Positions 7,041 through 15,376 are shown, counted from the stretch's first letter. The stretch: 16,854 nt of DNA from CAMQVM01 sp044433365 (GCA_044433365.1 JAWXTR010000072.1:1-16854), one strand, 5' to 3'. The notes: generated from the sequence alone by a model not told the origin. Numbers and translations are program-made.

Positions 7041-8390
7041 ATGAAAGAAGAGTATTTAATATATAAATTATCTGAGACAATCAAACAGACCTCTAAAATA
7101 GATCCAAGTCTGTTTGTAAAATATAATGTAAAACGTGGTTTGCGTAATAAAGATCACTCTGGAGTGCTTGTAGGGCTGACAGCCATTGGCGATGTTGTTG
7201 GCTATGAACGATTGGAAGAGGGAGGACTAAAGGCTGTGCCGGGTCGTCTGCTTTATCGTGGAATCGATGTTAAAGATTTGGCTTATGGTGTGCAAAAGGA
7301 GGGTCGTTTTGGATTTGAAGAGACAATATTCTTGCTTCTTTCTGGTTACTTGCCAGATGTAGAGGAGTTGGAATCGTTTAAAAAACTACTTTATACTGCT
7401 ATGCCTTTAGAGCAAAAGACAAAGATGAATATTTTGGATTTAGAGGGTCAAAATATTATGAATATCTTGTCTCGAAGTGTGCTTGAGATGTACACTTTTG
7501 ATGAAAATCCTGATGATACATCTCGTGAAAACTTAGTGCGCCAATCAGTAGAGTTAATTGCTCGTTTTCCTACAATTATTGCCTATGCTTACAATATCTT
7601 ACAGCATAGTCGCATGGGTATGTCGCTTCATATTCACCACCCCAAAGAGTCGCTTTCGATTGCTGAAAACTTCTTGTATATGTTAAAGGGTGAGTATACT
7701 GATTTGGAAGCTAAGACTTTAGATTTAGCCTTGATTTTACATGCAGAGCATGGTGGAGGTAACAACTCTACCTTTACAGTACGTGTAACTAGCTCGTCGG
7801 GAACCGATACTTACTCTTCGATTGCTGCTGCAATTGGTTCGCTAAAGGGTCCCCTTCATGGTGGTGCAAACTTGCAGGTTATCGACCAATTTAACCATCT
7901 AAAAGTAAATATCGAAAATTGGACAGATGTAGAGGAGGTGGATGCCTATCTAAATAAGATGTTGCGTAAGGAGGCTTACGATAATACAGGTCTGATTTAT
8001 GGTATTGGACACGCTGTTTACACAATTTCCGACCCACGTGCTCTGCTTCTTAAAGAGATGGCACGAGATTTGGCAAGAGAGAAGGGTAGAGTAGAGGAGT
8101 TTGCATTTTTAGAGCTTCTTGAAGAGAGAGCAATTGATAATTTTATGATTTTCAAGGGAAACCAAGTAAATAAACGAGTTTGTGCAAATGTTGACTTCTA
8201 TTCTGGATTTGTTTATGAGATGATTGGGCTTCCTGAAGAGGTATTTACACCGCTTTTTGCAATGAGCCGTATTGCAGGTTGGTGTACACACCGTATCGAG
8301 GAACTTAATTTCAATAGTAAGCGTATTATACGCCCTGCATATAAAAATATTGCTGATATTAAGGAGTTTAAGACGCTTAGTGAAAGGTAG
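7041..8390 (+). CDS. gltA: Citrate synthase
   Basis: It condenses oxaloacetate and acetyl-CoA to citrate, feeding the aconitase and isocitrate dehydrogenase encoded just upstream. The 449-residue product carries the catalytic triad in standard contexts: His273 (PLHGGAN), His324 (GIGHAVYTISDPRA) and Asp385 (NVDFYSG). LHAEHGGGNNSTFTVR and the C-terminal RIAGWCTHRIEE also fit. I start at 7041 (MKEEYLIYKL). An in-frame ATG at 6984 would add 19 residues that are simply translated heptamer repeats and is rejected. The spacer from icd is 87 bases and from gltA to proC 73 bases, both occupied by repeats, so co-transcription of the whole run is likely but not certain. Use as a 2-methylcitrate synthase cannot be excluded but the neighbours argue for citrate. 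Confidence 0.95.
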   Translation: MKEEYLIYKLSETIKQTSKIDPSLFVKYNVKRGLRNKDHSGVLVGLTAIGDVVGYERLEEGGLKAVPGRLLYRGIDVKDLAYGVQKEGRFGFEETIFLLLSGYLPDVEELESFKKLLYTAMPLEQKTKMNILDLEGQNIMNILSRSVLEMYTFDENPDDTSRENLVRQSVELIARFPTIIAYAYNILQHSRMGMSLHIHHPKESLSIAENFLYMLKGEYTDLEAKTLDLALILHAEHGGGNNSTFTVRVTSSSGTDTYSSIAAAIGSLKGPLHGGANLQVIDQFNHLKVNIENWTDVEEVDAYLNKMLRKEAYDNTGLIYGIGHAVYTISDPRALLLKEMARDLAREKGRVEEFAFLELLEERAIDNFMIFKGNQVNKRVCANVDFYSGFVYEMIGLPEEVFTPLFAMSRIAGWCTHRIEELNFNSKRIIRPAYKNIADIKEFKTLSER

Positions 8391-8432
8391 AATTAATTAT
8401 AAATTATTAATTATAAATTATAAATTGTAAAT
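8391..8432. repeat. Heptamer array in the gltA-proC spacer
   Basis: Read on the minus strand this gives AATTTAC, AATTTAT, AATTTAT, AATTAAT, AATTTAT and AATTAATT, beginning directly after the gltA TAG. Further AATTATT-like units continue, less regularly, up to the proC start. The spacer holds no other recognisable signal. Confidence 0.7.
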
Positions 8433-8463
8433 AAATAATTATTAATTATTTATTATTTAAATT

Positions 8464-9255
8464 ATGAAAATAGCAGTTTTAGGGGCGGGAAATATTGGAG
8501 GTGCGATAGCTGTTGGAGTGATAAAAAAGGGGGTAGTTAGGGGACGTAATGTCACTGTAACTGCTCGCACAATAGACACTCTGCTTTCTATTGAAAGCAG
8601 AGTGCCATCTATCCGTTGTACTACCGATAATATTGGGGCGATAAAGGGTGCAGACTACATTTTTTTAGCTGTAAAGCCTTGGATTTTACCCTCTGTTGTT
8701 GAGCAAATTAAGGATTTTGTCGACTACTCTTCGCAGTCGATTGTATCGGTTGTGGCTGGTGTTGATTTCAATGCTTTGACAGCTATGCTCGATAATGGAA
8801 AGGGTGTAAAGCCTACAATCTATCGTGTAATTCCTAATACTGCTATTTCACTGGCTAAGAGTGTCACTTACATCTCATGTTGTAGGGCTACAGATGCTAA
8901 CTTGGAGGGTTTAAAGCGAATTTTAGAGCCACTAGGTCAGAATTTTATAATTGATGAGTCGCTTATGGTTGCAGGTACTTCGCTTGCATCATGCGGAATA
9001 GCTTTTGCCCTAAAATATATTGACGCTTCAATAAAAGGGGGTGTTGAGTTGGGTTTTTCAGAGCAAGATTCACGTGATATGGTTATGGCTACAATGGAGG
9101 GAGCGTTGGAGCTACTTCGCAAAAATATGACCCTTCCGCAGCAGGAGATTGATAAAGTTACTACCGAAGGCGGTCTTACATTTAAGGGTCTGGAGGCTAT
9201 GAGTAGTGGAGGATTTGAAACCTCTGTTATTGATGGGCTTAAAAAAAGCAGATAA
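8464..9255 (+). CDS. proC: Pyrroline-5-carboxylate reductase
   Basis: ProC carries out the last step of proline synthesis, reducing 1-pyrroline-5-carboxylate with NAD(P)H in the cytoplasm. The 263-residue length is normal. The N-terminal Rossmann motif is VLGAGNIGGAI (residues 5-15). It is followed by DYIFLAVKPW and SVVAGVDF, then by the dimerisation domain with ALKYIDASIKGGVELGF. The C-terminal signature VTTEGGLTFKGLEAMSSGGF corresponds to the family's VTSPGGTT-type motif, with Glu-Gly replacing the common Pro-Gly. proB starts 2 bases after the stop, so the two are translated from one transcript. The order proC-proB-proA puts the terminal enzyme first. Confidence 0.95.
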   Translation: MKIAVLGAGNIGGAIAVGVIKKGVVRGRNVTVTARTIDTLLSIESRVPSIRCTTDNIGAIKGADYIFLAVKPWILPSVVEQIKDFVDYSSQSIVSVVAGVDFNALTAMLDNGKGVKPTIYRVIPNTAISLAKSVTYISCCRATDANLEGLKRILEPLGQNFIIDESLMVAGTSLASCGIAFALKYIDASIKGGVELGFSEQDSRDMVMATMEGALELLRKNMTLPQQEIDKVTTEGGLTFKGLEAMSSGGFETSVIDGLKKSR

Positions 9256-9257
9256 AG

Positions 9258-10361
9258 ATGGAAAAAGTGGCTAAAATATGTAAAAAAAGGGTAGTTGTAA
9301 AGATTGGGAGCAATGTAATAGCACGTAGAGATGGCAGTGTAGATGTAACCCGCATTTCAGCTATTGTCGACCAAATAGCAACGCTTTATAAGAGTGGTGT
9401 AGAGGTGATTTTAATATCGTCTGGAGCTGTTGCATCTGGTAGAAGCGAGTTAAAAGGCGGTGTGGGTAAGTTGGATGCTGTTGAGGCTCGTCAGCTATAT
9501 TCTTCGGTTGGACAGGTGAAGCTAATTAATCGATATTATGAGCTTTTTCGTGAACATGGTATAACTTGTGGTCAGGTGCTTACCACAAAAGAGAGCTTTT
9601 CGACACGTACTCACTATCTAAATCAGCAACGTTGTATGAGCGTAATGCTATCATCTGGAGTTATACCAATTGTAAATGAGAATGATACAATATCAGTAAC
9701 TGAACTGATGTTTACCGATAATGATGAGCTTTCAGGGCTTATTTCGGCAATGATGGGTGCCGATAAATTGATTATTTTAAGTAATATAGATGGTATTTTT
9801 AATGGAAATCCTAACGATGCTTCAAGTTCAGTAATAACACATATTCTACCTGAAAAACGAGATTTGTCGGAGTATATACAGGCTGGACGTTCGCAATTTG
9901 GACGTGGGGGCATGGTTACAAAAACACGAATTGCAACGAAAGTTGCCGATGAGGGTATCGAAGTGGTTGTTGCAAATGGTAAACGTGACAATATTATCGT
10001 CGATTTAGTAAACGATATTGACAGTACGCTATGTAGTCGTTTTGTTGCCGCTGAGTGCGAAGTTTCGCAGGTCAAAAAATGGATTGCTCATAGTGATGGA
10101 TTTTCGAAAGGTGCTCTAATTTTAAATAAGGGTGCCTATGAGGCACTTTTACGCCCAGAGGCTACAAGTTTGTTGCTTGTTGGAGTAACAGAGGTTGTTG
10201 GAGATTTTGAAAAGGATGATATTGTTACAATTCTATCACCTTTAGGCGAGAAAATCGGAGTAGGAAAGGTTGCTTATGATAGTATAACGTGCCGAGCAAA
10301 TTTAGGTGTTAAGGGTATGCGAGCAGTTATTCATTACGATTATTTGTATATTGGCGAGTAA
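9258..10361 (+). CDS. proB: Glutamate 5-kinase with C-terminal PUA domain
   Basis: ProB phosphorylates glutamate to gamma-glutamyl phosphate, the committed and usually proline-inhibited step. The 367-residue product has the amino-acid-kinase domain at about residues 8-260, with VVVKIGSNVI, VILISSGAVASGR, PIVNENDTIS, FTDNDELSGL and the nucleotide-site stretch GRGGMVTKTRIATKVA. A PUA domain follows at about 275-355 (KKWIAHSD, GALILNKGA, LLLVGVTEVVGDFEKDDIVTI). It is therefore the full two-domain form, as in E. coli. It sits 2 bases after proC and 81 bases before proA; the product is labile and is normally passed directly to ProA. Confidence 0.96.
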   Translation: MEKVAKICKKRVVVKIGSNVIARRDGSVDVTRISAIVDQIATLYKSGVEVILISSGAVASGRSELKGGVGKLDAVEARQLYSSVGQVKLINRYYELFREHGITCGQVLTTKESFSTRTHYLNQQRCMSVMLSSGVIPIVNENDTISVTELMFTDNDELSGLISAMMGADKLIILSNIDGIFNGNPNDASSSVITHILPEKRDLSEYIQAGRSQFGRGGMVTKTRIATKVADEGIEVVVANGKRDNIIVDLVNDIDSTLCSRFVAAECEVSQVKKWIAHSDGFSKGALILNKGAYEALLRPEATSLLLVGVTEVVGDFEKDDIVTILSPLGEKIGVGKVAYDSITCRANLGVKGMRAVIHYDYLYIGE

Positions 10362-10442
10362 TCTTTTGAACTTCTAAAGTCTCTCAAAATCCAGAATTTA
10401 GAACTCCCCCTAAAATTTATAAAAATTTAGTTTCTATATTAT

Positions 10443-11687
10443 ATGTTACAGCAGATATTTGAGCGAAGTAGCAAGGCGAAAAATGCTCTACAATTTATAG
10501 ATGACCATCAAAAAAATAGTTTTTTACTTCGACTAGCCGATAGATTAACCGATTATGCCGATTATATAGTTGCGGAAAATAGCAAAGATTTGGCAAATTT
10601 CACTATTGATAATCCACTTTACGATAGATTGCTCTTAACTGTTGATAGGGTGGTGGCAATTGCCAATGATTTGCGTTCAGTGGCACTACTAGAGTCGCCA
10701 CTAGGTAGGATTTTAGATAGCTTTGTACGTCCAAATGGTATGAAAATCGAAAAAATATCGGTTGCATTTGGAGTTATAGGAGTAGTGTATGAGGCTCGCC
10801 CTAATGTTAGTGTAGATGTTTTTTCGCTCTGTTTTAAGTCGGGAAATGTTGCGCTTTTAAAGGGTGGAAGCGATGCTTTCAACTCAAATATGGCAATTGT
10901 GGGCATTATTCGTCAGTTTCTTAAAGAGTGTGGATTGTGCGAAGATATAGTTGCGCTTTTGCCTACCGATAGAGCAGCAACTTATGAGCTTTTAAAAGCT
11001 GTTGGTAAGGTCGATTTAATTATTCCACGAGGAAGCAGAGGATTAATTGATTTTGTTAGGGAAAATGCAGTTGTGCCTGTAATCGAAACAGGTGCAGGTA
11101 TTTGCCATACCTATTTTGATGAGTTTGGCGATAGTGAAAAAGGGAAAAATATTGTTTTTAATGCAAAATGTAGGCGAGTTTCGGTATGTAATGCTCTCGA
11201 TACGTTAATAATTCATAAAAATAGAGTTGCCGATTTGCCTCAAATTTGTGAGCTTTTGGAGACAAAAAATGTTGAAATTTTTGCTGATTCCCTCTCTTTT
11301 GCTGCTTTACAAGGTCATTATAGTGCTAAACTTCTTAAAAATGCCACTTCTGATAGCTTTGGAACGGAGTTTTTGGATTATAAAATGTCGATAAAAACGG
11401 TCGTTTCGCTAGCGGAGGCTATCGAACATATCGCAAAATACTCATCAAAGCATAGTGAGTGTATAATCTCTGAAAATGGTGAAAATGTGGCTCTTTTTAC
11501 GAGTTGTGTAGATGCTGCTTGTGTATATCACAATGTTTCTACAGCCTTTACTGATGGTGCACAGTTTGGTTTTGGAGCAGAGATTGGTATTAGTACGCAA
11601 AAACTGCATGCACGTGGTCCTATGGCACTTTCAGAGCTTACCACTTATAAGTATGTTATTTCTGGAGATGGACAGGTGAGGGTTTAA
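10443..11687 (+). CDS. proA: Glutamate-5-semialdehyde dehydrogenase (gamma-glutamyl phosphate reductase)
   Basis: ProA reduces gamma-glutamyl phosphate to glutamate-5-semialdehyde, which cyclises to the ProC substrate. The 414-residue length is typical. Motifs include GVIGVVYEARPNVSVDVFSLC, SGNVALLKGGSDAFNSN, DLIIPRGSRGLI and VIETGAGICHTYFD. The catalytic cysteine is Cys249 in SVCNALDTL, and the C-terminal FGFGAEIGISTQKLHARGPM is the family signature. The run NAKCRRVSVCNA differs slightly from the common NAKxxRPxVCNA, with Val-Ser replacing Pro-x, but the nucleophile is intact. The 81-base spacer after proB contains a possible weak stem (10372-10378 with 10397-10403) and no heptamers, so separate regulation of proA is possible. 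Confidence 0.96.
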   Translation: MLQQIFERSSKAKNALQFIDDHQKNSFLLRLADRLTDYADYIVAENSKDLANFTIDNPLYDRLLLTVDRVVAIANDLRSVALLESPLGRILDSFVRPNGMKIEKISVAFGVIGVVYEARPNVSVDVFSLCFKSGNVALLKGGSDAFNSNMAIVGIIRQFLKECGLCEDIVALLPTDRAATYELLKAVGKVDLIIPRGSRGLIDFVRENAVVPVIETGAGICHTYFDEFGDSEKGKNIVFNAKCRRVSVCNALDTLIIHKNRVADLPQICELLETKNVEIFADSLSFAALQGHYSAKLLKNATSDSFGTEFLDYKMSIKTVVSLAEAIEHIAKYSSKHSECIISENGENVALFTSCVDAACVYHNVSTAFTDGAQFGFGAEIGISTQKLHARGPMALSELTTYKYVISGDGQVRV

Positions 11688-11700
11688 ATTATAAATTGTA

Positions 11701-11756
11701 AATGGTGAACGATAAATTGCTGAGTTTGAATACTTAGTAATTTATTATTCACCATT
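11701..11756. terminator. Long imperfect hairpin between convergent proA and the GH13 gene
   Basis: Two 24-base arms, 11701-11724 and 11733-11756, enclose an 8-base loop. I count 20 Watson-Crick pairs, 3 G-U pairs and 1 C-A mismatch on the plus-strand RNA. The position between convergent 3' ends suggests a shared transcription barrier or an mRNA 3'-end stabiliser. There is no strong U-run, so rho-independent termination is not certain. Heptamer units flank it on both sides in opposite orientation. Confidence 0.55.
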
Positions 11757-11795
11757 AATTAATAATTTATAATTTACAATTTATAATTTATAATT
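11757..11795. repeat. Heptamer array at the GH13 gene 3' end
   Basis: The units are AATTAAT, AATTTAT, AATTTAC, AATTTAT, AATTTAT, AATT. A shorter, inverted stretch of the same type follows the proA stop at about 11686-11702. On each gene's own strand the sequence after the stop is nearly the same for mqnC, gltA, proA and this gene. Confidence 0.75.
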
Positions 11796-11800
11796 AACTT

Positions 11801-13066
11801 TTATTTATAGTAGATTTTGTATTCCCAAGGACCAAATGGGTCATATTCACCCTCAGTTAATGTTTGAGGTTTGTTGAATAGCTTTTTCCACTCACCTTTG
11901 TATGCTTTATCGTAGAAAGCAGGTTGTACATGGTATGGAGTAAGGTTGAAAATTGCTATAATCGAACCCTCTTTTGTGATACGTTTAAAAGATAGGATAT
12001 TTTCTGGTTGAGAGTTGTCGATATGTACGATTTTTCCACCTTTACCATAAGGAGCTAATGCAGCATTGTTTTTGCGAAGTTTGTTAAGCTCAGCGTAGAA
12101 TTTGGTATACTCTTCGATACCACTCCAATCGATTAAATCTTTTTCGAAGAACTGTAGGCGACGGTTGTTTCCAGCCTCTTGACCGCTATATATAAGTGGT
12201 ACACCATCAAGAACGTAAGTTAGGGCTGCAAATGTTTTAGCAGCATCACCAAGACGCTCAAACTCAGTTCCTGACCATGAATTTTCGTCATGATTAGATG
12301 TGAATAGTAGTCTGCCAGCCGATTTTGGGAATGAGTTTTTCTCAAATTCTAATCTATCTCTTAGAGCGTTAGCTCCGTAGGCACCTTGTGCAATATGCTC
12401 AAACATATGTCCGACTTCCCAGCTGTACGAGGTGTTGAAGTGGTTTCTTTTATGAAAATCTGCCGATTCTACCTCACCTAAGAAATAGGCTTCTGGATTA
12501 ACTTTACGAACAGTTGCTATAGCCTCTTTCCAGAAAGATAGAGGTACAAGTCCGGCCATATCTTGACGGAAGCCATCGACTTTAAACTCTTTAACCCAAT
12601 ATACCATAGCCTCAATCATAGCTTTACGCATTTTAGAGTTTGAGTAGTTTAGTTTAGCTGTATCGCTCCAGTCGAATGGAGATAGAATATCGCCATTATC
12701 GTTCTGCTCATACCACGATTTGTTATCCTCCTCAGTAAGCCAAACATTATCCCACGCTGTATGGTTACAAACCATATCAAGAACAACGTTCATACGAAGT
12801 TGATGTGCACGTGTTACGATGCGACGGAAATCGTCGGCATTACCAAATTCTGGGTTTATAGCTTTATAATCTGAGATAGAGTAGTAGCTACCTAACGAAC
12901 CTTTTCTGTTAAGTTTACCAATAGGATATATTGGCATAAACCATAATGTTTCGACCCCTAGCTTTTTTAAACGATCAAGTTCGTTGTAAAAAGCATTAAA
13001 TGTTCCCTCTTCAGTAAATTGACGTACATTTACCTCGTAAATTGAACCATAAAAATCTTTTCGCAT
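11801..13066 (-). CDS. Cytoplasmic GH13 alpha-amylase-family glycoside hydrolase
   Basis: The 421-residue protein acts on alpha-glucans (alpha-1,4-linked maltodextrin, starch or glycogen fragments); exact specificity is not readable. All four GH13 regions are present: DMVCNH (97-102); GFRQDMA with nucleophile Asp169; FLGEVE with acid/base Glu198; and TSNHDE with Asp260. The start MRKDFYGSIYEVNVRQF begins directly at the first barrel strand, so there is no signal peptide and no extra N-terminal or carbohydrate-binding domain. A short beta-rich C-terminal segment (about 345-421) is consistent with domain C. It is convergent with proA and divergent from the acyl ligase, so it is probably a single-gene unit, possibly for intracellular glycogen or imported maltodextrin. 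The sus-type gene at the right edge is too far away to link to it. Confidence 0.9.
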   Translation of the reverse strand: MRKDFYGSIYEVNVRQFTEEGTFNAFYNELDRLKKLGVETLWFMPIYPIGKLNRKGSLGSYYSISDYKAINPEFGNADDFRRIVTRAHQLRMNVVLDMVCNHTAWDNVWLTEEDNKSWYEQNDNGDILSPFDWSDTAKLNYSNSKMRKAMIEAMVYWVKEFKVDGFRQDMAGLVPLSFWKEAIATVRKVNPEAYFLGEVESADFHKRNHFNTSYSWEVGHMFEHIAQGAYGANALRDRLEFEKNSFPKSAGRLLFTSNHDENSWSGTEFERLGDAAKTFAALTYVLDGVPLIYSGQEAGNNRRLQFFEKDLIDWSGIEEYTKFYAELNKLRKNNAALAPYGKGGKIVHIDNSQPENILSFKRITKEGSIIAIFNLTPYHVQPAFYDKAYKGEWKKLFNKPQTLTEGEYDPFGPWEYKIYYK

Positions 13067-13311
13067 ACTGTATATTATTTAAATTTTGTCAAAAAATAGG
13101 TTATTCATATTTGTAAATAACTGTAAAATCGGTGCAAAATAGTAAAAGTTTTGAAAGTGAGCAAATTTTTTCGATTTTTCTTGAAAAATATTGAAAATCG
13201 CATAGTTACGATATTTTATCCGAAATAGAGGAATAAATAAAAAAATCATGCCAAAATTAAATAACTTCATAATTTTGTTATAAATAAGGCTGATAATAAA
13301 AAAGTTTAACG

Positions 13312-13319
13312 TATCTTTG
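13312..13319 (+). promoter_or_regulatory. Candidate -7 element for the acyl ligase gene
   Basis: TATCTTTG matches TAnnTTTG and lies 23 bases upstream of the ATG, giving a leader of about 15-20 bases. No clear TTTG box is seen 19-21 bases upstream. The 276-base divergent spacer (13067-13342) is otherwise AT-rich with no gene. A minus-strand TAATTTTG at 13252-13259 could serve the GH13 gene. Confidence 0.5.
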
Positions 13320-13342
13320 CAAATTATTAAATATGTAGAAAA

Positions 13343-15001
13343 ATGGATAATTATTTTAATTTAAAGGAGCTTGTTCTCTATGCTCGAAAAAACTATAGTG
13401 AGCGAGATGCCTTTTATATTCGTAATAAGGTGTCGTATGATACCATTACATTCGATACATTTACAACACAAATATTAAAATTGGCTGCTTCGCTTTTAGA
13501 TAGAGGCTATTCAAATGGAAAACACATAGCCTTAGTGGGTGAAAATAGCTATAATTGGGTTGTTTCATATCTCGCTGCTGTTTCGACAGGTTGTGTAATC
13601 GTACCTATAGACAAAGAGCTTCCAAGCGATGAAATTGTGGCTGTATATAAAAAGAGCGATGCCCTAATGTTGATGTATTCTGCCTCTTATGCCGAGCCTG
13701 CAAAGGAGATTATGGAGAGTTTGGGTGGTGAACTAATTATTATCGATAAACCTAAAAGCAAACTAACCGAGATTTCTACCTCTGCTCTTATCGAGGGTTA
13801 TACTAAAAATGATTTCCAAGAGCGAATAGAAGCTATCGAAATTGACCGCTATAAAATTGCAGCAATCGTGTTTACATCTGGAACAACAGGTGTAAGTAAG
13901 GGTGTAATGCTTTCGCACAACAACCAAATCACAAATATTAAGGCTTGTTTTGATATGGTGAAATTTCAAGGAAATAGATTCTCTCTGCTTCCTCTTCACC
14001 ACACTTACGAGCTAACTTTAGGACTTTTATACCCTATAGCACTTGGTTGCGCTACATCTTTTAATAATAGTATAAAGTATATTTCGCAAAATATCCAAAT
14101 TTTCAAACCTACCGATTTAATACTTGTACCGCTAATTGCAGAGGCTCTTCACAACTCAATTTGGGATAAAATACGTAGTGGTGGAAAAGAGAATTTAGTG
14201 AGAAATATGATTAAATTTTCAAATCTACTTCTAAAAGTTGGTATTGATATTCGAAGAGTATTATTTAAGCAGGTTCATGCTGGACTTGGTGGAAGGGTTG
14301 TAAATATATTTTGTGGGGGAGCAAAAGTCGAAGAGACTATAGCTCGTAGCTTTGTAGATTTTGGGTTTAAATTCCGTATCGGTTATGGTATTACAGAGTG
14401 TTCGCCTTTAATTTCGGGAAATATTGCTTGTGTTAGCAGTGATATGGCTCATTGTGGCTACTCAGCAAGCTGTTGCGAGCTTGATATTTTTGAACCAAAT
14501 AGCGAAGGCGAAGGCGAGGTAATAGTAAAAGGCGAAAATGTGATGCTAGGCTACTACAACAATCCTGAGGCTACTGCGGCTGTGATAAAAGATGGTTGGT
14601 ACCACACTGGCGATATTGGTAAGCTTGGCAAAAAGGGTGAACTATATATTACTGGTCGTATCAAAAATATAATAGTACTGAAAAACGGTAAAAATATCTA
14701 TCCAGAAGAGTTAGAGGGCTATATATATACCATACCTTATGTTAAAGAGGTGGTAGTCTATGCTTTAGGCTCGTCTCTAGGTCAAGAGAGCGCACTAGCA
14801 GCAGAGGTGTTTATAAATGAAGATAGAGCAGCTGCCGATAATATCGAAGATGTAAAAGCAGTTGTAAAAGCAGAAATCGACAAAATAAATCAAGATATTG
14901 CCTACTACAAACGAATATCAAAGGTTCATTTTAGAGATTCTGAATTTATAAAAACAACAACAAAAAAAATTAAACGAGATAAAATAGATGGAAAACAGTA
15001 A
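13343..15001 (+). CDS. AMP-dependent acyl-CoA/acyl-ACP ligase (ANL superfamily, long-chain fatty acid type)
   Basis: This 552-residue adenylating enzyme should activate a carboxylic acid, probably a fatty acid, as acyl-AMP and transfer it to CoA or to a phosphopantetheine carrier. ANL motifs appear in order: P-loop TSGTTGVSKG (178-187), LPLHHTYE, YGITECSP (348-355), WYHTGDIG with Asp424, GRIKN with hinge-region Arg439, NIYPEELE, and the C-terminal KTTTKKIKR with catalytic Lys542. It resembles bacterial FadD-like and AMP-binding proteins, without signal peptide or clear membrane segment. Its last 14 bases overlap the start of an acyl carrier protein gene in another frame, so the two products are made together. 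That coupling favours the carrier protein as acceptor (acyl-ACP synthetase-like), but the sequence alone does not settle CoA versus ACP. Confidence 0.88.
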   Translation: MDNYFNLKELVLYARKNYSERDAFYIRNKVSYDTITFDTFTTQILKLAASLLDRGYSNGKHIALVGENSYNWVVSYLAAVSTGCVIVPIDKELPSDEIVAVYKKSDALMLMYSASYAEPAKEIMESLGGELIIIDKPKSKLTEISTSALIEGYTKNDFQERIEAIEIDRYKIAAIVFTSGTTGVSKGVMLSHNNQITNIKACFDMVKFQGNRFSLLPLHHTYELTLGLLYPIALGCATSFNNSIKYISQNIQIFKPTDLILVPLIAEALHNSIWDKIRSGGKENLVRNMIKFSNLLLKVGIDIRRVLFKQVHAGLGGRVVNIFCGGAKVEETIARSFVDFGFKFRIGYGITECSPLISGNIACVSSDMAHCGYSASCCELDIFEPNSEGEGEVIVKGENVMLGYYNNPEATAAVIKDGWYHTGDIGKLGKKGELYITGRIKNIIVLKNGKNIYPEELEGYIYTIPYVKEVVVYALGSSLGQESALAAEVFINEDRAAADNIEDVKAVVKAEIDKINQDIAYYKRISKVHFRDSEFIKTTTKKIKRDKIDGKQ

Positions 15002-15227
15002 AATTTATGAGCAAGTGGCTCAAATAGTATCAGAAAAGTGTAAAATGGATGTTAGTGCCATTTCACGTGCAACATCGTTTCAAAACGACCTATCGTTAAA
15101 TTCACTACAACTGGTAGAGTCGATTGTGGAGGTAGAGGAGCAATTTGATGTTGAAATTCCAGATAATCGCCTTTTTAAAATCAATACTGTAGGCGATTTA
15201 GTCGATTTTCTTGAGGAACAAGAGTAG
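14988..15227 (+). CDS. Free-standing acyl carrier protein with Asn-Ser-Leu attachment motif
   Basis: The 79-residue acidic, helical protein has the acyl-carrier fold: FQNDLSLNSLQLVE around the attachment site Ser39, then IVEVEEQFDVEIPDNRLFKINTVGDLVDFLEEQE, the usual helix II to helix IV pattern. Ser39 should carry 4'-phosphopantetheine. Housekeeping ACPs have Asp-Ser-Leu here; this one has Asn38-Ser39-Leu40, which suggests a specialised carrier rather than the main fatty-acid AcpP. No fabF or fabD neighbours are present, also unlike the housekeeping locus. It starts inside the end of the ligase gene (14-base overlap, +1 frame), so it is likely the ligase's acceptor. A strong terminator follows 45 bases downstream. 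Confidence 0.88.
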   Translation: MENSKIYEQVAQIVSEKCKMDVSAISRATSFQNDLSLNSLQLVESIVEVEEQFDVEIPDNRLFKINTVGDLVDFLEEQE

Positions 15228-15271
15228 ATTTACAAAAATTTCTTTGAAAATCTCTTAGAAATTTTAATGTT

Positions 15272-15322
15272 AGAGTTCTAAAAATTGTAATTTAATTATT
15301 GCAATTTTTAGAACTCTTTTTT
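15272..15322 (+). terminator. Intrinsic terminator after the ligase-ACP operon
   Basis: A perfect 16-bp stem (15272-15287 with 15302-15317) with a 14-base loop is followed by a run of T ending at 15322. The stem begins AGAGTTCTA and is AT-rich in its upper half. Position and shape fit a rho-independent terminator for the preceding two genes. Confidence 0.85.
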
Positions 15323-15376
15323 GATGTGGTATTCGAAAACTATTATTAATTTAATATAGGTTCTTAAATCTGTTGC

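Noticed and set aside
9623..10075. 150-codon minus-strand frame inside proB
   Set aside because: It is a shadow of a clearly coding, conserved gene in the opposite frame.
13079..13270. Minus-strand 63-codon frame rich in Phe, Ile and Lys
   Set aside because: Composition is that of translated AT-rich spacer; it lies in the divergent promoter region and matches no family.
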